The notes beneath the pieces were generated by a model, which was given only the letters and a program-made list of their open reading frames with translations, searched no databases and was not told the DNA's origin. Both the position numbers and the translations under genes were made by a program. A stretch of DNA of 64,000 bases from Aminipila terrae (GTDB lineage: Bacteria > Bacillota > Clostridia > Peptostreptococcales > Anaerovoracaceae): NCBI RefSeq assembly GCF_010120715.1, contig NZ_CP047591.1, positions 186,001 to 250,000 on the forward strand, in the 5' to 3' direction. Positions 1-8,002 of the stretch are shown one piece after another (position 1 is the first letter of the stretch; each line of letters starts with the position of its first letter).

Positions 1-571
1 TATATCCTAAACTTTTAAAAAGTACCTTTGCTGCTCTGTTTCTATAACAGATTTTATTTTGATGGTCTACCAGAACAGCTGCATCCCGGATAAATTCCAG
101 TAAGTCTTCCTTTTTGACTGATTCCAGCTTTGTCAGACTGGATGCATCATCCTCACTGTTCTTATTTTCATCTTCAATAATTTTCTCATATATTAAGACT
201 GCGATGACTTTTTCTTTAAAAATAATTGGGAAAGCAGATTGAACTACATTACGGTTATCAGGCACCTGTAGCGCTTTTACTCCTGTCGTCGGCAACTTCA
301 AATGAAAAGTTCTGTCCAACGCAGGTTCATTTTTCCATTTAATCAACATACCTAACAGCTGCTCTTTATATGCAGAAGGAACGACTCTTGGCTTAGCTTC
401 GGCAACAATTACCGTGGTTTTTCCTGTGTATGTTTCACAGTCAATAAAAACATCCGCTTTTTCCTGATCCGCCATCATCTGCATCTTATCAATATACGTT
501 TCTAAATAAGCTATTTCTTCTTCATCCAGATTCGTATATTTATGAAACAGTCTGTAATTAATATCGTTCAT
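1..571 (-). CDS. eutW: EutW-type sensor histidine kinase (N-terminal part, cut by window edge)
   Basis: Reading from an ATG at 571 with an AGAGG ribosome site, the frame stays open to the window edge (about 190 codons). The N-terminal ~130 residues resemble the GAF-like sensor domain of PdtaS/EutW kinases, with a stretch reading VIVAEAKPRVVPSAY. A PAS-like segment (LVDHQNKICYRNRAA) begins near residue 170. The catalytic histidine kinase domain would lie beyond position 1 and is not seen. It overlaps the end of eutV by 14 bases, so the two are co-translated. In known systems EutW senses ethanolamine and phosphorylates EutV; that role is inferred from family and neighbour. Confidence 0.85.
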   Translation of the reverse strand, partial: MNDINYRLFHKYTNLDEEEIAYLETYIDKMQMMADQEKADVFIDCETYTGKTTVIVAEAKPRVVPSAYKEQLLGMLIKWKNEPALDRTFHLKLPTTGVKALQVPDNRNVVQSAFPIIFKEKVIAVLIYEKIIEDENKNSEDDASSLTKLESVKKEDLLEFIRDAAVLVDHQNKICYRNRAAKVLFKSLGY

Positions 572-1160
572 TGCTACGCCTCTGACCAACTAATAAGTAA
601 TGCGCCACATGCTCCATAGAAATTTGTTTACGTCTGCTCAATTCCCTGATTATTTCATAAGCTTTGTCTTCAGAAACATTTTTATTTTCCATAACTACCA
701 GTTTTGCTTTATCAATGACATCCCTGGTATCTCTTCTTTTTTTCATCTTCTGGATATCTTTATTTAGCAGATAGCAGTCTTTACTTTTGGCTAAACACAC
801 CTCAATTGTTGGAATAATCAAACCAAATTCAACAGGTTTAGTCAGATAACCTGATGCTCCAGCCATAATAGCCCGGTCTATATATTCCTTGTCATCAAAA
901 GAAGTTAACATTATAATGCATTTTGCAGTCTTTTCCTGTGAAATAATCTCAGTTACTTTAATCCCATCCATAATTGGCATCTGAATATCAATTATGGCGA
1001 TATCAGGAGTGTATTCTTTACATTTCTCCACGATTTCCAATCCATTTGGGGCTTCTGCCACAACCTGGTACATAGTCCCTTTAAAAAATTCTTTTAATGA
1101 ATTTCTGATTTGATTATCATCATCTGCGATAACAACTGTTTTAAGCTGATGGATAGCCAT
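558..1160 (-). CDS. eutV: EutV response regulator with ANTAR RNA-binding domain
   Basis: A 200-residue protein. The receiver domain has the acidic pocket ADDD near residue 13, the phospho-acceptor Asp58 in IIDIQMP, and the conserved Lys in LTKP. The C-terminal ~60 residues are an ANTAR domain, which binds tandem RNA hairpins and prevents termination. The start at 1160 is chosen over an upstream ATG at 1181 because AGGAGG lies directly before it. It follows an atypical second ANTAR regulator (gap 35 bases) and overlaps eutW. Likely targets are the two terminator-bearing leaders near 1.85 kb and 15.1 kb. Confidence 0.93.
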   Translation of the reverse strand: MAIHQLKTVVIADDDNQIRNSLKEFFKGTMYQVVAEAPNGLEIVEKCKEYTPDIAIIDIQMPIMDGIKVTEIISQEKTAKCIIMLTSFDDKEYIDRAIMAGASGYLTKPVEFGLIIPTIEVCLAKSKDCYLLNKDIQKMKKRRDTRDVIDKAKLVVMENKNVSEDKAYEIIRELSRRKQISMEHVAHYLLVGQRRSNERY

Positions 1161-1195
1161 AATGCTCCTCCTACTAACCAACTACAACATAAACA

Positions 1196-1782
1196 TTACA
1201 ACTTCTTTTCTTTCCCTTCACACAATGCACAAATTATGTTTGCAATTTCTGATATTTCTTTATCGCTGTCCAAACTTAATTTGCTTAAGTATTCCAGTAC
1301 TTCCTCTTCTGTCATATTGTATTCGTCCATGAGTACATGTGTGGCAAAATTAATGGAACGGTTGTTATAGAATTCTTTTTCCATTTCTTCGTATTGGCTT
1401 TGTAGCTTCAACTTTCGTTCATTTCTTGCCAGTGCCATGGACAGGCAGGGGATAATATTTCTTCGGTTTATAGGTCTGGATACAAAACCATCTATTTCAT
1501 ACAGGTCGACTTTTGTAAGGTTTGCAGTCCAGTCACTGTCTATTACAATGATAACCCGGCCAGTTTATGTTCAGTTATATAATGAATTGTCCGTATACCG
1601 TCTAAAAGCGGTAAATCCAAGTCAATTAGTAATATATCAGGAACTTCTTTTTCACATTCTAATATTGCCTCTATTGCATTATCACTATCTGCATCTACCA
1701 CGTATCCTTCTGAAGTAAGCAATTCTTTGATATTAGTCCTGTCTGAACGATCTTTTACAGCCAATAATACTTTATTTTCCAA
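1196..1782 (-). pseudogene. Second ANTAR response regulator with degenerate receiver (frameshifted)
   Basis: Two reading frames join into one ~195-residue ANTAR regulator. Codons from a TTG at 1782 give a receiver-like half ending at a TAA near 1543. The other frame continues as RVIIVIDSDW and FVSRPINRR into a C-terminal ANTAR domain (NNRSINFATHVLMDEY). The switch lies at 1555-1561, where one base is missing from a CCCGGG-like run. The receiver is unusual: the N-terminal acidic pair is reduced to KD, and the usual Lys-Pro reads SRP, although an Asp remains in LIDLDLP. It may be a phosphorylation-independent partner of EutV. The start codon is TTG with a weak AGGA site. If the indel is a sequencing error, the gene is intact. 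Confidence 0.75.
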
Positions 1783-1810
1783 GTCCTGATGTATTCCTTT
1801 CTTTATTATA

Positions 1811-1887
1811 CAAAAAACGCACCCAAATACACAATCCAGGTGCGCTCCATCACGTCATCTCATTCATTATAAACTCACTTCAACGTG
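1811..1887 (-). promoter_or_regulatory. Antitermination leader of the eutVW unit: two hairpins plus intrinsic terminator
   Basis: In the minus-strand RNA a 7-bp stem (1818-1824 with 1838-1844) is followed by six U, an intrinsic terminator upstream of the TTG start at 1782. A small hairpin with a six-base loop (1843-1854) shares its 3' arm with the 5' arm of the terminator, so the two are mutually exclusive. A second small six-base-loop hairpin lies at 1876-1887. This matches the two-hairpin plus terminator layout used by ANTAR proteins. The loops do not show the A1/G4 pattern I remember for ANTAR targets, so the binding assignment is tentative. Confidence 0.55.
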
Positions 1888-1902
1888 TCGTTCATTAGAT
1901 TT

Positions 1903-1931
1903 ATAATACAATAGGTAAAATATATTGTCAA
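1903..1931 (-). promoter_or_regulatory. Sigma-A promoter of the ANTAR/eutVW unit
   Basis: Minus-strand TTGACA (1926-1931), a 17-base spacer and TATTAT (1903-1908). It drives a ~115-base leader containing the terminator at 1811-1845. The regulators therefore have their own promoter, separate from the structural operon. Confidence 0.75.
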
Positions 1932-1973
1932 TATATTTCGACTAAAAAGGCTGCAGACATTAATGATATTTTA

Positions 1974-3401
1974 TCAGTTATGATTGTCGTTTACGTGTAC
2001 GGCACTTACTACCTGCGACTTAACGACGCTGTGCTTTCTTTCATAGGTAGAATAGATGTAAAGTGGTATATACAAAAGTAAAATAACAACTGCTACTATG
2101 GTTGAACTCCATCCTGCATCAAGGCTGTTAATATAAATAAGTCCGATTATGTATAGTGGTACATCGATAATCGCAAATATTAATCCAATCCAGCACCAGA
2201 TACGTGGAAGATTAACACCGTCTGTTTTGTTCAGAGCCTTATTCTTTTCTTTTTTATACTTAACATATGAATACATACCTAATCCATTTGCAATGGAGTA
2301 TCCAATGGCAGATGCTGCCACAATAGCCGATGGTTTACCCAGAAATAGCAATCCATAATCTAAAATAATAAGAACAATCATAGCATTCTGTGGTGTACCA
2401 TACTTGTTTTCGTGTCCCAGAATTGCAGGAAGATTTCTCTCTATGGCCATAGAATGCATAGCATGAGAAGCTCCCAAAAAGGCAGTCTGAATAACTGAAA
2501 CCATAGCAACTATAATTGCTATAATACTTAAAATCACTCCTACCCGTCCAAAACTGTATTTTGCCAGTAAAAGCATAGGAGGTTGTGTAGCATTCATGAC
2601 ACCATCTACCCCAAGCACAGCAATACACGACATCTGGACCAGAATATAGACTACCAGGCACACGATTCCACAGCTGCAGATTGCTTTGAGCACATCTTTC
2701 TTTGGATTTCTGTATTCAGGCCCATATACTGCTGCTGTTTCCCATGCACAGGCACTCCACTCTGCCATACCAAATATACCAAATAATAATATTATATGTT
2801 TGAAATCAAGAGTGAAATCCGGTGGTATCCAGTTATTAGTAATGTTAGATAGATCTGCACTACCTGAGATAAAAGGTATAACAGCCAAAACAACTAAAGG
2901 CAAAAGTGAAATAATATTTAACACATATCCTGCCATTGCACTGTTTTCCAAACCCTTTCTGTCCGTTATAAAAAGACCGAATAAAACAATGGTGCCTACT
3001 AACAGGAATAATACTGGTTGTGGTATATCATTTAATTGATTGAAATACCCGGTTAAGAATTCAACAATTGATAATATAAATATAGCCGGTATGGGCCCCC
3101 AGCCAAACCAATAGCTCCACGCGCTGAACCCCCCTATAAATCTTGCCAGCTTACTTTCCCCGGATCCCAGGATTTTTTGTGAATAACCCGGCAGACCCGA
3201 TGCATCTGGAAAATCTACCGCCATTTCTGCATATGCAAGATTTTGAACAAAACCCTGTAAGATGGAAATTCCCCATACAACGATGGAAAAAGCCCACATA
3301 TAATCAGTAAAATACACTATTGACGGCAATATTAACATTGGAACGCCCAGTGATATTGACAGGCCTGCAACCCAGCTTAGTTTTTTCGAATTATTTGCCA
3401 C
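1974..3401 (-). CDS. APC-superfamily amino-acid/amine permease in the BMC locus
   Basis: A 475-residue protein with about 12 hydrophobic segments and the APC pattern: a glycine-rich first helix (GLSISLGVPM) and conserved GIFGMAEWSACAWE in mid-protein. It starts at GTG 3401 with AAGGAAGG eight bases upstream. It is the last gene of the structural eut operon, after eutM. A strong hairpin at 3456-3486 may lower its expression relative to the shell gene. Because EutH is also encoded here, this carrier probably moves a different substrate or product, such as another amine or amino acid. The substrate cannot be read from the sequence. Confidence 0.8.
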   Translation of the reverse strand: MANNSKKLSWVAGLSISLGVPMLILPSIVYFTDYMWAFSIVVWGISILQGFVQNLAYAEMAVDFPDASGLPGYSQKILGSGESKLARFIGGFSAWSYWFGWGPIPAIFILSIVEFLTGYFNQLNDIPQPVLFLLVGTIVLFGLFITDRKGLENSAMAGYVLNIISLLPLVVLAVIPFISGSADLSNITNNWIPPDFTLDFKHIILLFGIFGMAEWSACAWETAAVYGPEYRNPKKDVLKAICSCGIVCLVVYILVQMSCIAVLGVDGVMNATQPPMLLLAKYSFGRVGVILSIIAIIVAMVSVIQTAFLGASHAMHSMAIERNLPAILGHENKYGTPQNAMIVLIILDYGLLFLGKPSAIVAASAIGYSIANGLGMYSYVKYKKEKNKALNKTDGVNLPRIWCWIGLIFAIIDVPLYIIGLIYINSLDAGWSSTIVAVVILLLYIPLYIYSTYERKHSVVKSQVVSAVHVNDNHN

Positions 3402-3455
3402 AAATCTTACCTTCCTTTATCATCATTTGTTGTTTTTTATTTTACTGTAAAGTAG

Positions 3456-3486
3456 AACAAGTCTCTCCCATTTGAAGAGACTTGTT
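3456..3486 (-). other. Strong intercistronic hairpin between eutM and the permease
   Basis: Arms 3456-3466 and 3476-3486 pair over 11 bp, with inner pairs extending the stem to about 13. On the minus strand it is followed by CTACTTT rather than a clean U-run. It may act as a partial terminator or an mRNA-stabilising element that keeps shell-protein message more abundant than permease message. Confidence 0.6.
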
Positions 3487-3519
3487 TTAAAGAGATTCTA
3501 GAAATTGTAATTGTTCTTC

Positions 3520-3804
3520 CTATTTTTCCTTTACAGTTGGAAGAATAGTTTCAACTTCAGCATGTGGTCTTGGGATTACATGTACTGAAATTAATTCGCC
3601 AACTCTCTGAGCTGCTGCTGCACCTGCATCTGTAGCAGCCTTTACTGCTCCTACATCTCCTCTTACCATTACAGTTACAAGTCCGCCACCTACGAATTCT
3701 TTTCCGATTAATGTTACGTTTGCTGCCTTTACCATAGCATCTGCAGCTTCAATTGAACCAACTAAACCCTTTGTTTCGATCATACCTAATGCATCATATT
3801 TCAT
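3520..3804 (-). CDS. eutM: BMC-H hexameric shell protein, EutM/PduA type
   Basis: A 94-residue single BMC domain starting MKYDALGMIETKGLVG. The central pore loop region is KEFVGGGLVT, and VHVIPRPH lies at the C-terminal end, as in EutM and PduA. Proteins of this family form flat hexamers that tile the microcompartment facets, with a pore for small polar metabolites. It starts with a clear AGGAGG site. It follows pduL in the operon after a ~70-base gap. Its BMC domain is closely related to that of the tailed protein at 6084-6719, suggesting duplication. Confidence 0.95.
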   Translation of the reverse strand: MKYDALGMIETKGLVGSIEAADAMVKAANVTLIGKEFVGGGLVTVMVRGDVGAVKAATDAGAAAAQRVGELISVHVIPRPHAEVETILPTVKEK

Positions 3805-3874
3805 TTTAAAATCCTCCTAAAATTAATATTAATTTTAATTATCTTGTACTTTTCAATAACTTATTCAACACTTT

Positions 3875-4522
3875 TTATTTTACAATAGTGATTTTTGCAG
3901 ATGAGCCTAAGCCCATTGCATTCGCTTCTTCTGTGTCCAGATGGCACTCAAGGGCAGAAGCATCATTTGCTCTTACGGCAACATTGCTGTACATACCACC
4001 TTTTGGCCCTTCTACTTTAATGCAGACAGTCTGTCCATCCTGCACCCCAAAATGCTGTGCATCTTTTGGTGTCATATGAATATGTCTCTGAGCTACAATC
4101 AGGCCTTCTTTCGTCTGTACGGATCCTCTCGGACCGATAACAGTAACTCCCGGTGTTCCTGAAAGATCACCTGAAAGTCTTGCCTGAGATGGAGCTCCAA
4201 GCTTGAAACAGTCTCCTGTCAATACTTCAACCTGGGTCTTACTTCGTACAGGTCCAAGTACCCTTACCTTCTCAATTGCACCCTTGGGACCACAGATTGT
4301 TACGGTCTCCTTGCATGCATACTGACCTGGCTGTGACAAATCTTTCATCTTTGTCAGCTGGTATCCTTCTCCGAATAAAGCATTTAAATCTGCCTGTGAA
4401 AGGTGGATGTGTCTGTTTGAAACACCTACTGGAATTTCATTTGAATCCTGCAGATTCTTTGCAGTTCCATTGCCCTCCAGCGCCTCCAGTAAGAGTTTTA
4501 ATACAGCTTCACACTTATCCAT
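3875..4522 (-). CDS. pduL: PduL-type phosphate acyltransferase
   Basis: A 215-residue protein. The first ~18 residues (CEAVLKLLLEALEG) form a short amphipathic helix like known BMC encapsulation peptides, followed by a linker. Two PduL beta-barrel repeats follow, with the zinc-binding His motifs VSNRHIHLS and VAQRHIHMTP. The enzyme converts acetyl-CoA and phosphate to acetyl-phosphate, recycling CoA inside the shell. It directly follows the aldehyde dehydrogenase gene with one base between them, matching the consecutive reactions. It replaces the Pta-like EutD of enterobacterial eut operons. Confidence 0.95.
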   Translation of the reverse strand: MDKCEAVLKLLLEALEGNGTAKNLQDSNEIPVGVSNRHIHLSQADLNALFGEGYQLTKMKDLSQPGQYACKETVTICGPKGAIEKVRVLGPVRSKTQVEVLTGDCFKLGAPSQARLSGDLSGTPGVTVIGPRGSVQTKEGLIVAQRHIHMTPKDAQHFGVQDGQTVCIKVEGPKGGMYSNVAVRANDASALECHLDTEEANAMGLGSSAKITIVK

Positions 4523-4523
4523 A

Positions 4524-6026
4524 CTAGTTAGCCCCTTTCATAACACTTACCAGCTGGTTAACCAGACTCATTAAGTCTTCCTGGTTTAAGCTTTGTTCTT
4601 TTGATGCTCCTGAACAACTGTTACAACCTGACAGTTCAGGATGGTTAAATGTAGGATCATCAGCTGCTAGAGTGGAGCAGTCTTTTAATCCATATGCCAC
4701 TCTCTTGATGTTTACAAGGTGCATTGGTGTTACATTTTCTGAAGTTGCACTTCCGCCCCATGTACCACATCCTAATGTAAATGCAGGCATCAGTCCGGTG
4801 CTGGCACCAGTACCGCCCATGCTTCCTCCTGTGTTTACAAGAATACGGGATGCTGGCTTTGCAGCAAACTTCATTACTATGTCTCTGTCTTCTGTATGAA
4901 GACTCATGGTATGTCCAATACCGTTCTGAAGCAGTGCAATACTCAGTTCGCAGGCTTCATGCCAGTCTTTAACTGTATAGAAAGCAAGTACGGAAGTCAG
5001 CTTTTCATAGGAAAGGGGATATCCTTCACCTACTCCTCCCTGTTCACCAATCAGCACTCTTGTGCCTGCCGGAATTGAAATGCCTGCTCCTTCTGCGATT
5101 ACATCTGCAGATCTTCCAACAAACTTGGCATTCATGCTGTGACCATTTTTAAATAACAGCTTGCAGACCTTTGCAGTTTCTTCTGCTGTCATAAAATAGC
5201 CACCCTGCTTCTTGAATTCAGCCATTACGGCATCTCTGTTGCACTCTTCGCAGATGATGGACTGTTCGGATGCACAGATTGTTCCGTTATCAAATGTTTT
5301 GCTGGCCATAATGTTCTTTACAGCCTGCTGTACATTTGCTGTTCTTTCAATGTATGCAGGTGAATTTCCGGCTCCTACTCCAAGAGCTGGCTTTCCGGCA
5401 CTGTATGCTGCCTTTACCATTCCAGGACCGCCTGTTGCTATGATGATTGCCACTTCCTTGGCATGCATCAGTTCATCTGTTGCTGCCATGGAAGGCATGG
5501 AAATGCATCCGATACAGTTTTCAGGAGCGCCGGCTTCCAAAGCTGCCTGATACATTAGTTCTGCAGCCTTTATTGTGCACTTTGCTGCGGAAGGATGCGG
5601 TGAAAATACAATGGCATTTCTTGCCTTTAAAGCAATCATGGCCTTATAGATTACGGTTGATGTGGGGTTTGTTGATGGAACAATACCCATAACCAGACCT
5701 ACCGGATCTGCCACCTCAATAATCTTATTTACTACATCTTCCTGAATCACACCAACAGTTTTCATGTCTTTGATTGCGTTGTACAGAATAGTTGCTGCCA
5801 TATGGTTCTTGTAAGTTTTATCTGCAACCTTACCAAACCCTGTTTCTTCTACAGCCATCTGGGCCAGGCATACTGCATTTTCCTCTGCAACCCGAACCAT
5901 ATTTCGCAGAATTTTATCAATCTGCTCTTCTGTATAAGTAACAAATTTGTCTGTTGCCACTTTACCAAGACGTGCAAGATTTCTCACTTCCTGTACTGAA
6001 CGTAAATCATAATCAAAATTTTCCAT
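4524..6026 (-). CDS. eutE: CoA-acylating acetaldehyde dehydrogenase (EutE role)
   Basis: A 500-residue ALDH-superfamily enzyme. The catalytic Cys near residue 250 lies in NGTICASEQ, the context seen in AdhE-type acylating dehydrogenases rather than the NLPCIAEK of PduP/EutE. ATGGPGM and GVGAGNSPAYI are the usual nucleotide/CoA-site segments. The enzyme oxidises acetaldehyde to acetyl-CoA with NAD. A Cys-containing linker and a terminal amphipathic helix (QEDLMSLVNQLVSVMKGA) look like a C-terminal encapsulation peptide. It is preceded by the tailed BMC-H gene and followed by pduL. Confidence 0.93.
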   Translation of the reverse strand: MENFDYDLRSVQEVRNLARLGKVATDKFVTYTEEQIDKILRNMVRVAEENAVCLAQMAVEETGFGKVADKTYKNHMAATILYNAIKDMKTVGVIQEDVVNKIIEVADPVGLVMGIVPSTNPTSTVIYKAMIALKARNAIVFSPHPSAAKCTIKAAELMYQAALEAGAPENCIGCISMPSMAATDELMHAKEVAIIIATGGPGMVKAAYSAGKPALGVGAGNSPAYIERTANVQQAVKNIMASKTFDNGTICASEQSIICEECNRDAVMAEFKKQGGYFMTAEETAKVCKLLFKNGHSMNAKFVGRSADVIAEGAGISIPAGTRVLIGEQGGVGEGYPLSYEKLTSVLAFYTVKDWHEACELSIALLQNGIGHTMSLHTEDRDIVMKFAAKPASRILVNTGGSMGGTGASTGLMPAFTLGCGTWGGSATSENVTPMHLVNIKRVAYGLKDCSTLAADDPTFNHPELSGCNSCSGASKEQSLNQEDLMSLVNQLVSVMKGAN

Positions 6027-6083
6027 CTTGTGATTCCTCCTTTCTTTTCTTCCTCAGTATATATTGTTTAGTCATCTGTAAGT

Positions 6084-6719
6084 TTAGTTCTTCCCGTAGT
6101 ATTTCTTAAATTCTTCCATCAGGATATTCTTATCTGCCTTGGAGATTACTCTTCCTGCAATTCCGAATTCCTTAAACTCACGGGCCAGATTTCTCAGTTT
6201 TGTTACTTTCATTTTGTCTAAAACTTCCAGCATCTTTTCCATGCCGCTTTCTTTTACCATTTTATCCAGGTCTTCTTTGTGTATCTCAGTAAGATCAGTA
6301 TCTTCATTTTCTGTCTGAGAAGCAGGAGTTACTGCAGCTTCAGCTTTTGGCTGTACTTCTTCCCTGTTTTCCATAACAGTTTCTACTTTTTCCTCCGGCC
6401 CGGATACTTCTTCAGCAGCTACTATTTTATCTTTTTTTTTTGAAGTTGGATAAATCACTGCTCTTCCAACTTCTTCATGTGGTCTTGGGATTACGTGTAC
6501 TGATATCAGTTCACCGATTCTCATAGCTGCAGCTGCTCCCGCATCGGTTGCTGCTTTTACTGCTCCTACGTCTCCTTCTATGATGATTGTAACAAGACCG
6601 CCCTTTACAAAGACTCTGTCCACCAGCTGTACGTTTGCTGCCTTCAGCATGGCATCCGCACTTTCTATGGCTGCTACAAGTCCTTTTGTTTCTATAAATC
6701 CAAGTGCCTGCATCTGCAT
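6084..6719 (-). CDS. BMC-H shell protein with a C-terminal SAP/Rho-N-like tail
   Basis: A 211-residue protein. Residues 1-90 are a BMC-H domain nearly matching EutM (MQALGFIETKGLVAAIE, VHVIPRPHEEV). Residues 95-145 are a charged, low-complexity linker rich in Glu, Lys and Val. The last ~65 residues are helical and contain KVTKLRNLAREF and ISKADKNILMEEF, which resemble the helix-extended-helix of SAP or Rho-N nucleic-acid-binding modules. EutK of enterobacteria also carries a nucleic-acid-binding-like tail (a winged helix) on a BMC domain, so this may be a functional counterpart. The tail assignment is by eye only. Confidence 0.85.
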   Translation of the reverse strand: MQMQALGFIETKGLVAAIESADAMLKAANVQLVDRVFVKGGLVTIIIEGDVGAVKAATDAGAAAAMRIGELISVHVIPRPHEEVGRAVIYPTSKKKDKIVAAEEVSGPEEKVETVMENREEVQPKAEAAVTPASQTENEDTDLTEIHKEDLDKMVKESGMEKMLEVLDKMKVTKLRNLAREFKEFGIAGRVISKADKNILMEEFKKYYGKN

Positions 6720-6751
6720 TTACATATCCTCCTTACTTCCGGTTCTGCCTT

Positions 6752-7429
6752 TTAGTACGTCGCATAAAATGCTTTCATCTTATTCGGTGAACCAAAGGCT
6801 ACTTTCGCACCATTCGGGAAGAATACAGAATCTCCCGGCTGTGCTGTATATACCTTGCCGTTTACGGTTACTGTCAGTGTTCCTTCGATGATATGGTACA
6901 GCTCTTCACATGCACACTCCCAGTCGAACTGACAGTTTTCAATGGTTATGAACCCTGCATTCATGGAGCAGCCGTCCTCTTTATTGATAATCTCCTGATA
7001 AAATACTTTATCGGAAGGATTTCCTGTATCCAGTGCTTCATACTGTACGGTGTTTCCACGGACAATTTTCAGTCCGCAGGCATCATGCTCTGCTGTGTAA
7101 GGCTTCCCGCTGCATGCTGCTGTATCCAGCACTCCCTGCAGCAGACCTTTATCTGCTAAATCTTTGAGTACTGTGTAAATCATATTGATGTCAATCTCAC
7201 CTTCACAGGCTTTTGCTGTTTCTGCAGCTGGTGCCGGAGCCGGTGCTTCACAGGCAGCTGGTGCTGCGCAGCATACTGGAGCCGGTGCCTCTGTAGAAAA
7301 TTCAACTCCACAGGATCTTGCCGCATCCTTTGCTGACGGAGTTACCAGTGTGTCTTTATCAATATAGAGCACTTTCTGTCCCTGTTTTGCCAGGATTTCA
7401 ACATCTTTTGCACAAATCAATTTTTTCAT
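6752..7429 (-). CDS. eutQ: EutQ-like cupin protein
   Basis: About 225 residues. The N-terminal ~40 residues (CAKDVEILAKQGQ, followed by DKDTLVTPSAKDAA) match a short module also present at the start of EutT here. An Ala/Pro/Cys-rich linker follows around residues 48-75. The C-terminal ~120 residues form a cupin (ELYHIIEGTLTVTVNG, FFPNGAKV). EutQ of Salmonella has acetate-kinase activity and helps microcompartment assembly; either role is inferred here and would suit the PduL product acetyl-phosphate. The start at ATG 7429 is preferred to a GTG at 7438, though both ribosome sites are weak. Confidence 0.9.
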   Translation of the reverse strand: MKKLICAKDVEILAKQGQKVLYIDKDTLVTPSAKDAARSCGVEFSTEAPAPVCCAAPAACEAPAPAPAAETAKACEGEIDINMIYTVLKDLADKGLLQGVLDTAACSGKPYTAEHDACGLKIVRGNTVQYEALDTGNPSDKVFYQEIINKEDGCSMNAGFITIENCQFDWECACEELYHIIEGTLTVTVNGKVYTAQPGDSVFFPNGAKVAFGSPNKMKAFYATY

Positions 7430-7452
7430 TTGTTTCACACTCTTTCATATAT

Positions 7453-8001
7453 TTACAACAAAGATGGTATCAGTCTGTCTGATGGGGAAGGAATTACTTC
7501 CGCATTAACCAGCAGACCTTTCTCTTCTGTAATATTCTTTCCTGCTTCGACCCCTGTTTCCACAGCTGCTACATCTCCTGTGAAGGTAAAGAAGGCTTTT
7601 CCTCCCAGACCGTTTCCAAGACGCAGTTCCAGTGGTTCCAGTTCTGCAGACTTTAAGATTGCATCCGCAGCAATCACCATGGTTGACATGGAAAAGGATT
7701 CCATGATTCCAAGGGCCTGAACTCTCTCAGGCATGGTGGCACCTGTAATAGCTGGAAATACCTCCGGGTGAACGTTTGGTATCACAATGGAATCCACCCA
7801 GTATTCTCCTGCTACTCTTTCACCCATCTGTACAGAATTTTCTACTGCTGACACATCCCCATGAACGATTGCTATATATTTGCCAGGACAGGTTGTGCTG
7901 GCTGTAACAATCTCTACATCTGAAATCTTTACCATCTGGTCTGCTGCGTAAATACCACGTGCAATACTTGTAAACTCTACCATTCCTATTGCGTTCGCCA
8001 T
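7453..8001 (-). CDS. pduT: PduT-type trimeric BMC shell protein with a candidate Fe-S site
   Basis: A 182-residue tandem BMC protein with two domains (about 1-90 and 95-180), each starting with an AIGMVE/ALGIME motif. Cys in TTCPGKYIAIVHG falls in the pore loop of the first domain, where PduT binds a [4Fe-4S] cluster at the centre of the trimer. Such shell proteins are thought to pass electrons or clusters across the shell. The gene lies one base downstream of pduS, whose product is the Fe-S flavoprotein partner in pdu systems. Confidence 0.94.
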   Translation of the reverse strand: MANAIGMVEFTSIARGIYAADQMVKISDVEIVTASTTCPGKYIAIVHGDVSAVENSVQMGERVAGEYWVDSIVIPNVHPEVFPAITGATMPERVQALGIMESFSMSTMVIAADAILKSAELEPLELRLGNGLGGKAFFTFTGDVAAVETGVEAGKNITEEKGLLVNAEVIPSPSDRLIPSLL

Positions 8002-8002
8002 A

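Noticed and set aside
2149..2786. Several frames antisense to the APC permease, and similar antisense frames elsewhere
   Set aside because: They mirror the codon structure of the true genes, lack ribosome sites and show no family motifs.
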